Shown: piece after piece, positions 1 through 10,700 of the stretch
How positions within the stretch are numbered: the stretch's first letter is position 1
Layout of the letters: each line of letters opens with the position of its first letter
Source of the DNA: Capsicum annuum
Lineage: Eukaryota > Streptophyta > Magnoliopsida > Solanales > Solanaceae
DNA: 64,000 nt
Assembly (NCBI RefSeq): GCF_002878395.1
Contig: NC_061114.1
Location: 161,117,023 to 161,181,022, forward strand
Direction: 5' to 3'
The notes under the pieces: model-generated
Database searches by the model: none
What the model was told of the DNA's origin: nothing
Seen by the model: only the letters and a program-made list of their open reading frames with translations
Made by a program: the position numbers and the translations under genes

Positions 1-477
1 ACTAAATCGAGGCTGGGAGTCTCTTTAACTCAAACAAAATGGTAGACACACCCATTGGATATCATTTTTCTCACTTTAAGGTATGATATAAGCTGACCCC
101 TAAGTGTTGAAGTACTACCTCTCCATTCAAGGACTGGTTCATGTATAAATTAAAAAAGAACAACTCTATTTCTACAATCAATTGAAACATAGCATGAGTG
201 GAGCCAATCTATGTTGAGAATGGCATCAAAATCTATCATCTCTAACTCCACAAGATCAACTGAAGTGACTTTATGAGATATTGTGATCAAATAGTTCTTG
301 TATACTTGCCTGGCTACAATAGAGACACCTAATGGAGTGGACACTAAGAAGGGTTCTGCTAAAGTATTAGGACTGACACCAAAATTCACAGCTATGTAGG
401 AGGTTACAAATAAAAGTGAAGTCCCAGGATCTAACAAAGCATAAACATGTAGAGAGGATAATACAACTCTCATGACT
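1..477 (-). pseudogene. Ty3/gypsy protease fragment, opposite strand
   Basis: Read on the minus strand, 473 down to 150 encodes about 107 residues of a retroviral-type aspartic protease: the active-site region reads LLDPGTS, followed by the family's EPFLVSTP block and a DWLHSC block. The frame then passes a stop, and 150 down to 1 still resembles the linker between protease and reverse transcriptase. DPGS is the usual active-site form in plant Tekay/Del elements, so the catalytic Asp is kept here. The stretch ends sharply near 477, where plus-strand gag of another copy begins. It is therefore one half of a rearranged or nested junction and not a complete gene. It is similar to, but clearly distinct from, the protease at 1281-1600. 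Confidence 0.8.
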
Positions 478-1172
478 TGGCAGATGTTTTAGAATGTGTT
501 CTTATACAAGTTCTTCCCACATGAGATGAGAAAAGCCAAGATAGAAGAGTTCATAAACCTAAGGTAGGGTTCAATTACAGTGAAAGAGTATTGCCTCAAA
601 TTTAACCAGTTGTCCAAGTATGCCACTGATCAGATGGCTGACCCTAGGTCAAGCATAAGTAAGTTTGTGATTGGTGTGTCTGGGAGAATAGTTAAGGAGT
701 GTAGGGCTGCTATGCTCATTGGAGACATGGATCTTTCTAGGTTGATGATGCATACTTAGTAGATTGAGGTAGAGAAGTTAAAGTAAAGAGAGAGAGAGAG
801 TAAATTAGAAGGCCAGAACAGGGCAGTTTGAGTATGGCCAGGATAGATCTCAAGGAGGAAATCATTCACAGTTTCAGAATCATTCATCTATGCCCGCACC
901 TTCTTCAGCCAGTTCTCCTACACCCAGAAATAGGTAGGAATAGTGGGGTAAGTCTTCTATGTCTAGATCTTAAAATAGTATGAGTGGTAGGCTTAGTTAT
1001 CCTCCATGTGATAAGTGTTGTAAGACCCATCCGGGTGAGTATTTGTGGAGTCAAAAATGTTTTTATGGTTATGGCCAGTTGGGTCATGAAATCAAAAAGT
1101 TCCTGCATGCTAGATAGGGAAATAGATATGTCCATCCCCAGACTCAGACTGCTAGTGCACCAGATCACTTAG
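478..1172 (+). pseudogene. Element A gag (Ty3/gypsy, Tekay/Del-like), decayed
   Basis: The plus strand from about 478 encodes the middle of a plant Ty3/gypsy Gag: the FFP-EMR-AK-EFINLR block, then VKEYCLKFNQLSKYA, ADPRS, and KECRAAMLIGDMDLSRL. The N-terminal third and the 5' LTR are absent. Two consecutive TAG codons at 757-762 stand where the family has Gln-Gln. A zinc-knuckle region lies near 1010-1110, but its cysteines are partly replaced (CFYGYGQLGHE), so nucleic-acid binding would be lost. Gag would package element RNA in cytoplasmic particles; this copy cannot. The frame shifts several times, and the short uninterrupted frames here are fragments. Confidence 0.75.
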
Positions 1173-1280
1173 GTCTCCCAGTCCCTCCTCAGGGTGCATT
1201 ATCTAGTACCGGTGACGGTCTAAGCCAGAATAGGTTCTACGCTTTACCATCCCACCAGGAGCAGAAAGATTTACCAAATA

Positions 1281-1737
1281 TTATTACTGGTATACTTCGT
1301 GTCTTTCACCTTGATATTTATGTATTGTTAGGCCCTGGGTCGAGTTTCTCTTATGTGACCCTGTTAGTTGCAGTAAATTTTGAGATAAGTTCTGAAAAGA
1401 TCCCTGAGCCTTTCTTAGTGTCTACCCCAGTGGGTGAGTCAGTTGTTGCTAAACAGATATATAGAAAGTGTCTTGTTAGTGTCTTTCATAAAGTCATGTT
1501 AGCAGACCTAATAGAGTTAGATATGGTGTACTTTGATCTTATTCTTATTATGGATTGGATCCATTCTTGTTATGCCTCTATAGATTGTCACACCTGAGTT
1601 GTGAAGTTTCAGTTTCCAGATGAGCCAGTCTTTAAGTGGTCAGGTATTCAGTATCTTCGAAAAGTCATTTCATATCTTATCTTAAAGCCAGAAGGTTAAT
1701 TTCGAAAGGGTGTACCTATCATTTTGTTTGAGTCAAA
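1281..1737 (+). pseudogene. Element A protease and linker, catalytic Asp lost
   Basis: This stretch encodes the aspartic protease that would cleave the Gag-Pol polyprotein. The 90-residue open stretch at 1325-1597 has the family landmarks in order: the active-site turn, EPFLVSTPVGESVVA, and MDWIHSCYASIDC. The active-site turn reads LLGPGSS where the family has LLDPGST, so the catalytic aspartate is a glycine and the enzyme would be inactive even if expressed. After a TGA the linker continues (SYL-KPEG-FRKGV-like) towards RT. Assignment to protease is firm from residue order; inactivity follows from the missing Asp. Confidence 0.8.
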
Positions 1738-2697
1738 GACACTAAGTTGGAGACTCCAGCAATTCAGTTAGTCAGTGTAGTCAGTGAGTTTTCTGATGTA
1801 TTTCTCAAAGATTTGCTAGGGGTACCTCTCAATAGGAAAATAGAATTCGGTATTAACCTTCTCCCAGCTACTCAACCTATTTCTATCCCTTCATATTATA
1901 TGGCTCCTGCAGAGCTTAAGGAGTTGAAAAAGCAACTCAAATATCGTTTAGATAAAGGTTTCATACGGCCTAATGTTTCTCCATAAGGCACTCCCTTCCT
2001 ATTCATGCAAAAGAAAGATGGTCCTTTGTAAATGTGAATTGACTATCGTCAGCTAAATAAGGTTACAGTCAAGAAAAAATCCCTCTTCCTAGAATTAATG
2101 ACCTGTTTAATCAACTCCAAGGTGCAATTTATTTCTCAAAGATAGACCTTAGATCCAGCTATCATCAGCTTAAAGTAAGGGAATGTGATATTCCAAAGAC
2201 AGCTTTTAGGACCCGTTATGGTAATTTTGAGTTTCTAGTCATGTCTTTCGAGCTAACCAATGCCCCAACAACTTTCATAGACCTCATGAACCGAGTGTTA
2301 AAATAGTATCTAGACATATTTGTCATAGTATTCATAGATGATATCCTTGTGTACTCCCGTAGTGAGGATGACCATGTATATCATCTTAGATTTGTCTTGC
2401 AAACTCTTAGAGATCATCAATTGTTCGCCAAATTCAGCAAGTGTGAATTTTAGCTAAGATCAGTAGCCTTTCTCAGTCATATTGTTTCCGCCGATGGCAT
2501 TAGAGTTGATCCCCAAAAGACAAAAGCTGCAAGGAATTGGCCTAGACCTATTTCTCCATCAGATATTAGGAGTTTCTTGGGTCTAACTGGTTATTACCTA
2601 CATTTTATTGAGGATTTATCGTTTATAGAATCCCCTATGTCTAGATTAACCCAAAAGAAAGTTAAGTTTTAGTGGTCAGATTCCTGTAAGAAGTGTT
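1738..2697 (+). pseudogene. Element A reverse transcriptase, decayed
   Basis: This encodes the reverse transcriptase that copies element RNA to DNA. It opens with VVSEFSDVF, then the IEFGINLLPATQPISIPSYYMAPAEL region and an IDYRQLN block near 2039. The catalytic FIDD box is intact at 2331-2342, followed by LVYS, the KCEF block, and the SFLGLTGYY thumb/connection motif near 2570. Breaks include stops at about 1984 and 2031, a frameshift near 2080, and TAG codons at 2451 and 2670, where the family has Trp and Gln. Length and domain order match plant Ty3/gypsy RT. The catalytic box survives, but the frame is not translatable. Confidence 0.85.
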
Positions 2698-3110
2698 TTT
2701 AGTAGTTGAAGACTCGACTCACTACAACCCCAGTCTTAGCGCTACCAGATGGTACGGATGGTTTTGTGGTATATTGTGATGCCTCTAGAGTTGTTTTGGG
2801 TTGTGTTCTGATTTAGAGAGGTAAGGTCATAGCCTATTCCTCTAGACAACTTATGCCTCATGAAAAGAACTACCTAACTAATGATCTTGAATTAGCTGCT
2901 GTTGTGTTTGCTTTGAAAATCTAGAGACATTATTTGTATAGTGTTCGTGTTGATGTGTTCACGGATCACAAAAGATTGCAGTATATAGTTGAATTTGAGT
3001 CAGAGAAGGTGGTTAGAATTGTTGAAGGATTATGATATAAGTGTGTTGTATCATCCGGACAAGGCCAATTTAGTGGTAGACGCCCTTAGTAGATTGTCTA
3101 TGGGCAGTGT
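2698..3110 (+). pseudogene. Element A RNase H, decayed
   Basis: This is the RNase H domain that removes RNA from the RNA-DNA hybrid. Catalytic residues are visible as D in CDAS (about 2778), E in DLEL (about 2889), D in FTDH (about 2963) and D in VVDALSR (about 3080), so the active-site set survives at residue level. TAG codons at 2814 and 2922 replace a Gln and a Trp of the family, and a frameshift near 2985 moves the C-terminal part (the YDISVLYHPDKANLV block) to another frame. The domain directly follows RT, as expected. Confidence 0.8.
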
Positions 3111-3452
3111 TGCTCATATCGAGAAAGATAAGAAAGAGTTAGTTCGAGAAGTTCATCATTTGGATAGATTGGGTGCTACTTTGGTTGATTTAGCTGAAGG
3201 GAATGTTTGGGTTCAGAGTAGTTCCGAATCTTCCCTAGTTTCGGAAGTGAAGGAGAAGTAAGTCAAGGATTCTAGTTTGGTCAAACTGAAGGTGTTAGTT
3301 AAAGACCAAATGCTAGAGGTTTTCTCCTAGGAGGAGATGGCGTGTGGAGATACCAGAGCAGATTATGTGTGCCATGTGTTGATGATTTGAGACAGCGGAT
3401 TATGGCGGAAGCGGATGGTGCACGTTATTCCATTCATCAAGGAGCCACCAAG
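3111..3452 (+). pseudogene. Element A integrase N-terminal part, cut by CACTA
   Basis: This encodes the spacer after RNase H (SMGSVAHIEKDKKELVREVH) and the start of the integrase zinc-binding domain, ending in the conserved block that reads H-x-GATK in the family (about 3435-3452). A TAG at 3328 replaces a Gln. The sequence stops being integrase exactly at 3452 and resumes at 35353 with the next codons (MYPDLREIY). The two halves join without loss once one copy of the AAG duplication is removed, which fixes the CACTA insertion point. Confidence 0.8.
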
Positions 3453-3479
3453 CACTACTTCGATTGAAAAATTTAATTT

Positions 3480-4445
3480 TTTATTTTTATTTGTTACGAA
3501 ATATTTTTTCGATACTATTTGCGACAATAATAGTCAGAAAATTTGGCGGTAAATTTTGAGAAATATATATTTCGGCTACTGTAGTTAGAAAATTTATTAA
3601 TAATTAATTAGATATATTATTAAATATATTTGCGATCACTGTAGTTGGAAACTTAAATAATTAAATAAATATATTACTATATATATAATTAGATCCTTAT
3701 ACAGAAAACGAGTATATATAATACAATATATACTCAAACCCTTTTATAGAAAATTAATAATTAATTAAATATATTATCAAGCATTTATCCGACTACAGTG
3801 GTCGGAAAGTTATTTAATAATATATTTAATTTATTAATTAATAATATTTCGACTGAAGTAGTCAGAATTAAATAATTAAATATATTAAATATTTCTGAGT
3901 GACGTAGTTGGAAAGTTATTTATAATTAAATACATTAAATATTTCCAACTGAAGTAGTCGGAACATTAATAATTAAGTAAGTATATTATTACATATATAT
4001 TCAAACCCTTATACAAAAAATTAATAATGAAATAAATATATTATTAAACATTTATCCGACTACAGTGGTCAGAAAGTATTTAATAATATATTTAATTAAT
4101 TAATAATCTTTCGGCTAATGTAGTTGGAACTAAATAATTAGATATATTAAATATTTTCGACTAAAGTAGTTGAAAAATTATTAATAATTAAATATATGAA
4201 ATATTTCCGACTGAAATGATCGAAACAATATTAATAATTAAGTAAGTATATTATTAAATATATATTCAAACCCTTATACAAAAAATTAATATTTAATTAA
4301 ATATATTATTAAACATATATCCGACTACAATGGTCGAAAAGTTATTTAATAATATAATTAATTAATTAATAATCTTTCGACTGATGTAGTCAAAATTAAA
4401 TAATTAAATATATATAATACTTACGACTGAAGTAGTCGAAAAATT
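3480..4445 (+). repeat. CACTA 5' subterminal palindromic repeats
   Basis: About fourteen copies of a roughly 20-bp near-palindrome, best form CCGACTACAGTGGTCGG (3789-3805, again at 4056 and 4321), are separated by AT-rich spacers. They are organised in a higher-order tandem of about 265 bp: the best copies lie 267 and 265 bp apart, and the spacer motif TTCAAACCCTTATAC recurs near 3733, 4001 and 4265. In CACTA elements such subterminal arrays bind the TNPA-like protein. Related copies lie at the other end (35058-35330). Confidence 0.8.
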
Positions 4446-6548
4446 AAATATATTCAATTTTGCACCGGCCCAAAATTTTACCAACCCGAGTCCATTGTTT
4501 ACTTAGGTATTTCCCTCAATATCTCATTCTTACAAATGTTGCTCTCAAGCTCTCAATACGCCTCTCATTCTCACAAACATTGCTCTCAATCTCAACATGA
4601 AGCTCACGACAGCTTAATCAAGTGTTTTCCATGACTCAACAACTCTTGGGTTTTTCTTGACTCAACAAGAAGCTCACGACAACTCTTGGGTTTTTCGTGA
4701 CTCAATAGTTTTGATTATCAAGTGTCAAGACAACTTCTTCTTGATACTCCCTTTTTATTTTTGTTTTTGCTTACAAGTTGCTACCCCCATTTGTTGAAGA
4801 TATTGGTGTTGTTTCAGTGAGTTTGTGTGTCAAATGTTGTGTAAAATTTTGTGGGTTTTCTACTTTTCGTACTTTATTTTGTTTTCTTCTTTGTTCGTGT
4901 CAAAGCCTTTTTCAAGTGTCAAAATTCATGTCGCAAACACCTGTTCCTTTCTTTTGTGTGTGTGTGTGGGGGGGAGGGGCAACACCTATACTTCTTTAAT
5001 AGATTTTGCTATGAAATTGTTTAAAGACTGGAATTTCTGAAAGTGTATGTTTTATGATGTGCCTTTAAATTCCTTCAGTTGAGTTCTTCTAAACACAATC
5101 AATTCTACCGTTAAATAAAAGAGGAAAATTACCAGACACTGCTAATATAGCATATCCTAGTTATGATAGATTTTTTGTTTATTTTGTGAGGCGTGCTCAC
5201 CCAAACAAAATAAGCATATGCATAGAGTGGAGTCGATTAGATGAGTCATATGATTGCCTTTATGCACTTCAAGTCATTCAACATTGACCCAAAAAACCAA
5301 AAAAAGGTCAGCTTATTTCTTGGATGTTAAATCTCCTACTTAATTTAAAAACAGAATACGAATTTTTTATAAGATTATGTAAAATGTTTAGGTTGTATTA
5401 AGTTTTGTAGATCGGGACGAGTATTGTAATGCCTAGGTTTTATGGAAGAATTTTGAGTGTACTACTGTTGTGCTTAGGGACTAATTTCTTGTAGCACAAC
5501 CACTGCATCTTTTCTAATTTGAACTAAAAGCGAAGTATTTCTTCTAATTTCTACTTCTGTCATGTTCTCATAGTTAGGAAACAAACATGTGATCATTGCT
5601 ATAAGCAGCCATATGACTTTCTGTTATGAAACATACATATGACTTTCTGTTACCATGTTTTACTCTGCTACATGATGGTAAATGAAGGGGTATAGGTGAA
5701 GAGAAAATATCTGTTTACCTTATCATACAACTAACCTGTGAGAGTTAAGGTGCTAGTGGGAGATTGTAGCTAGCTATCCATTTCGAATGGTCAAAGTGTA
5801 TGCTATCATCAAGGAAATTTTTACCTTAAGAGATTTCTTTATGCTAAAGTCTAACCATGAAATTCAAATCCTAGCAGAGGCAAAAAACCAAGTAATTTCT
5901 TTCCATCTCTATTCAAGCCTTGGTAGATAGAGTTTGTGTTGGTGATAGGTAGCAGGTACACCACAGAATTAGTTGAGATGCGTGTGGGCAACAAAATTTG
6001 CAAAACGAAAGAGCCTATTATTGAAAGTTGGCTACATAACCCCTGAACAATTTTTGATATTGTGTTGCCTAGTCAAGTTTATCTATTAGAGTCTGAGATT
6101 AATCTACCTGGAGTTTCATCTAACATGGGAAAAATAATTAGGTGTCATTTGGTATGGTACAAAATAAGAGTGTGGTTGTTTGGTACCATGTTATTAAATA
6201 CCAATGTGACAAGTTGCCTATAACTCACCAGCAGAACGACAAGCAGCCTAAAATGCTGACAGTTATGACTCTTATAGGGAGAATGCTCAGTTTCTTGGAA
6301 ATAGTGGAAGGGATCACAGATACGAATGAAGAGTCCAATAACCAGGTGGTGGTGTCTATGATACTGGTTCACACTACTATTGAATGACTTCTTAGAATAG
6401 TATTGAATCTTTCGTTTAGTTTTTTTGGACTAGGTGTTGCAGTGACATATCATACTATTTATCTTTATAGCTTTTACCAGATGGGATAAAAGATTGATAC
6501 ATGCTTGTAATAAGAAAAATTGTTCTAATCTTGACAAAAAAAACCAGT
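4446..6548. other. CACTA interior, left part; no intact gene
   Basis: This is CACTA-internal sequence between the subterminal repeats and the Ogre insertion. It holds direct repeats of 20-30 bp near 4520-4720 (the ACAACTCTTGGGTTTTTC motif occurs twice, and CTCTCATTCTCACAAA-like segments recur) and a (GT)n/G-rich tract at 4955-4980. Near 6170-6390 one plus-strand frame shows Tyr/Ser/Arg-rich coding-like sequence interrupted by stops. I see no recognised domain. It could be 5' UTR, intron or decayed exon of the transposase gene, or captured sequence. The last five bases, CCAGT, are the left TSD of the Ogre element. Confidence 0.45.
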
Positions 6549-9500
6549 TGTTGACACCTAATTTTTTCCCTCTAGGACTAAGTTTAATATCAAGTTGCTT
6601 CGATTTTTAATAAAATTACGACATTTATTTTATCGAATAAAGAAAACTATTCAAAAGTATTTATTTGGATAAGTTTGCAGCGACTATATATTATCGTATT
6701 CAATTATACGAAATTATATAGTTTTGGTACTCAAACACCAATTTTCAATAAAATATCAGATTTTAATCAAGGTTTAACATAAAGGATTAAAATCTTGATT
6801 TAAATATAATTTATTCTCAACAAATATTTATTTGAAAAAATATTTGTTTTAGTTTATCAAATCAAGAAGATCGGGATTAAACAAGGTGTTAAGTCGTATC
6901 GAATTTCGATCTAATTTGACCATCTTATTAAAATTTGATCATAAGTGAAGTTATATTGGCCACAATTGCGATGCAATTGTCCAATTAACTTTTAATTTGG
7001 TTGAAATTTAAGCAAAATAGGCTAAATTAGAGTTGAATTATTTTCTTGAATAACCCCAAATAATTGGGGTTATTTTCTAAATGATACCCAAAATTACCCA
7101 ACATTTAACTGCCACCCCAAGCCCAATCCTCACCAAACCGACCCGACCCTTTTTTTCCTTTCTTCTTTGAATAGTGATAGCAAAGCCAAATCGGGACAAC
7201 AATTCCAAACAACAACCAGATCCAGTAAAACCAAACCATCCTCAACCCTAAATTCGAACAATTCCCAAATCTTTTTCAACGTACAACGCCAACTCCAGTG
7301 AAACCCGAACCAACGTCAATGACCATGCTCCAACCTTGACCTATATCAGACCCAAATTCTCTGCTCCTATCCACATCCGACTTCGACGAAGCTTCTAGGA
7401 ATTCGACACCTATAACTTAATAACGATCGAATCCAGCTCAACATCGATACCTCACCAAGCAGAGGTACATATCCCTTTTTTTTGGGCAAGGTATACGGGG
7501 TCAATGGTCGAATTTGTTCCATTTCGATTGGTGAAAATAGAATCCGTTTCTCTCAGTAATCTCAATTTTGAAATTCTTTGAAAAATCCAAAGTGGAGTAC
7601 AAATCACGAGTGTAAAACCAGGGCAAGGGGGAATTCGAATTTTGAATTTCGAATCCCCTATTTTCAAAAATTCCTAATTTACCCTCTGTATGCCTTTCTA
7701 TATATAACTCAACATAGAGCAATTGAGGGGGCTGAAAAATTTTGGGTCTCGAAGAAGGGGTAGGAAATTCTTGGGTTAGGAATTTGAGGGGAAAATTCTC
7801 TGAGAAAGCTAAGAGGAAAAAAAAAAGAAATTCTTGGGTCGGGAAAAATTTTGTTTGGGAGAAAAGATGAGAGGAAGAAAGTTCTGAGAGCAAGATAGAT
7901 TATTTTTTGTGAAAATTTTTTCTTTCATTCTTCTTTTTGGGAAGCTGGTCGATCAATCAAAAGTTTTTGAGTTGATAACATCAACTCCCGGTGGTGACAG
8001 TTTTATCGATAGCTCGTCGTCCCATTTGCTGCCCTTAAAAAGGTAAATACACTTTATTTTCCCCTTAATTTGATCATTTTTCTTCTTCGTCTCTCCTTCT
8101 TCGTAGTTGATGTAGTCGTAATCATAATCATATTCTGTTGGGAGTATCTGATGTAGTCGAAGTCGTAATTTTGCTTGTTGGGAATTATTTGTTGTAGCAG
8201 GCATTAAAAGCCATTAGGTTTTCATGTGTTGTGACGTTATGTAGAGCCAATTGTGATTACTATGAATATTAGAGTTAAGCTATAATTTAGGGATTTTAGA
8301 GCATGTTTTTATTATCGTACTAAGCTGATTAGCTACACGCTCTTTGAAAATATCTACATGTTCGATGTGTTCTGTCCATGATTATCATTGATTTTCATTA
8401 TAAAGTGGTTTATAGTCTCAGTTAGTAGTGAATATATGTATAGAAGAACATGAGCAAGACTGAATTTTTGTTTCCATAGTATCAAAAATTCTCTTTTGTT
8501 TATCTCAACATGTGCTTTGAGGCGGTTTATTTGGTATTATTTAAAGCTTTTATTTTTTTCCTTCTCTTTATGAAGTCAATGTTGTTTTACCTTTGTTGTC
8601 TTATGCTCAAGATATAAGCAGTCAATGGAGTCAAGCTCGATGTATTGGCTTTAAAGCCATAAACCTGCGCGACTCCTGACTTTTAACTTCTAATATGAAG
8701 GAGAGGAATAGATAGCAAAAACAATAGCATAGTAATAATTTATTAGCATAAAATAAAGTCAGGTAAGGGTCCAAAATATTGCATAGGACACAAAATAAGT
8801 GAACATTCATGTTCTATTGCCATCGCAATTTTATTTCACTTATAGTGTTTTGATTGCTAGTAAAGTCTTATCTAGTTAAGGGCGTATCTTGATGAATCTT
8901 GCTGCATTTACTCTTTGTTTGGTGGTTAGTATTTGTGATTGTGCATACTTTCGTTCTTTCTTTATTCTACTGTAATTGTTTTCTTGAAAATGCTTTCATG
9001 CCTGTTTTAAGAATGTTTATTGCTGGGGTGTTTACCTATATGGATCCATTTTCAACGTAAGATGTAGAAAGTGTGATTAGTAAGTGATATTTATAATAAA
9101 GGGTGCTATGTTAACCAACGACTACTCTTCTCATTCTTATATTTGCATTCTTTTCGACCACGCATGCTTGCAGGTTCAATACCCCTAATAAAGTTAAGCA
9201 CATTATTATCTTCTGTGAAAAGTTTGTTGTTTTCTTTTATCAAAATGTTTAGATCTTCCACTTGCTAAAAGTTTGATTGTTGCCTTCATTACTACTTTAC
9301 TGAAGTTTGGTTTTAAGACGTTTGGTTAGATAATAAATTGTATGATATATAGCCTTATATTTCTATTCTTTTGGTTTCCCCAATGGAATTACAAATCTTG
9401 ATAGCACTTTGGTTCAGTTCGCTATCTTGATATAATTTTGGATGAGTTTGTGGGTTGTCTTTAATATTTTGATCTTGAAACCTTTCAAGTAGGCTTGCCG

Positions 9501-10172
9501 AATGTTTATGCGCCATCTTTATCTTTTTCTTTCCTTCCTTTGTTGGTCATGTGTCAACTAATTTTTATTTTCCTTTCTATTGGTTGGCTATGTGTTAATT
9601 TTATTTCTCTTTATCTTCTTCTTTTCGTTGGTCATGCATTAATGTTCTTTATTTTTCTTGTTTTGCATGGAAATCCGTTGGAGTCCAAATGGACTCTTTC
9701 CCTTTGCATTTCATAATGGGCCAATGAGGCCTATTTTTAAGTCGATTTCAAAGGAAAATCTAAAGTCGATTGCATGACATATGAATACGAGAAGTTGAAG
9801 AAGAAGGAAAATGGGTTAAAGTCCCATCGTTGAAGCGACAAAGAGGATTTAAAGCCCAATTAGACTAGGACAGGTCTTATTGATTTGGGATTAATGGCCT
9901 AAAATATTCCTAAAATCGCTTTTCTTTTCAAAAATCAACTTCTTCAAGGCTAATCAAAGACAATTTTCAAACAGTCTGGATAACTGCAAGTTAACGAACA
10001 TTTTAGGTGCCTAACACCTTCCTAAAAGGTTAATAGGAACTGTTTATTCAGAATCTCTAACTTAAAACGATTTTCCTATTTTGAATCGTTTGAAGTAATT
10101 CTCTAAAGGTTTCTTAATTTCTTTTCAAAATTAAGTGGTGACTCTCTACAAGTCAAAATTTCCAGCAAAATA
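6549..10172 (+). repeat. Ogre 5' LTR
   Basis: It starts TGTTGACACC and ends CAAAATA (canonical CA changed to TA). It aligns along its length with 23909-27585. It keeps about 230 bp near 6690-6915 that the 3' LTR lacks, and lacks two blocks that the 3' LTR has near 26980-27150 and 27200-27310. No coding function is evident: open stretches inside it are mirrored in the other LTR and simply reflect identity at insertion. Confidence 0.92.
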
Positions 10173-10176
10173 GAAA

Positions 10177-10194
10177 TGACGACTCTGTTGGGGA
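10177..10194 (+). promoter_or_regulatory. Ogre primer-binding site
   Basis: TGACGACTCTGTTGGGGA lies four bases after the LTR end. From memory it is close to the TGGCGACTCTGCTGGGGA form used by Ogre elements and matched to a tRNA-Arg. It would prime minus-strand DNA synthesis. The tRNA identity is recollection and was not checked. Confidence 0.7.
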
Positions 10195-10700
10195 TTTTTA
10201 AGTAGGTTCTAACCAAATGTTTGATTTCATCTTTTGTTTAACTATTTATATATTTTGATTCTGTAAAGTTTAACTATAGCATCTCATGGCATATTCCTGC
10301 ATTATTTAAACTGTTTTGGGGTTTTGTGGATGTCCCGGCCGCTATTGTTCAATTCCAATAATGTGTTAGAAATACGAACGGCTTATTAGTACGTGAGTCA
10401 TCTGATGGCTGTTCGTATTTTTAAACTCAAGTTGTCCACTTGAGAACCAATATTCAAACCCACTCTAGACACCTAGGATAGAACGAAACCAAAATTTTAT
10501 TTTAGGCATAATCTAGGATGACCCAATACCCGAGCGGGGTATTGGGCCCATTAGAAAACCTGCCCTACATCTATTGACCCCGATTCAATTAACAGACGAA
10601 TCATATTTATGTGTTGAAAAAATATAGATGCTTGTCTAATTCAATCCATTACCCTTTGGGGATGGGGGAAGGCTTATCTTTGCCTATTTTCGTGTAGGAT
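10195..10700 (+). other. Ogre 5' leader, no gene
   Basis: Untranslated leader between primer-binding site and ORF1. No open frame or recognised motif is seen. Confidence 0.5.

Noticed and set aside
4778..5040. Two overlapping frames with Cys/Val/Gly runs
   Set aside because: They pass through a (GT)n and G-rich tract; no recognised protein.
7501..7893. Minus-strand 130-codon frame in the Ogre 5' LTR
   Set aside because: It lies in LTR sequence; the 3' LTR counterpart (about 24834-25019) is broken. No recognised protein.
9495..9716. Hydrophobic 73-codon frame, repeated at 26622-26843
   Set aside because: Present in both Ogre LTRs because LTRs are identical at insertion; T-rich sequence gives Phe/Leu/Ile by chance.
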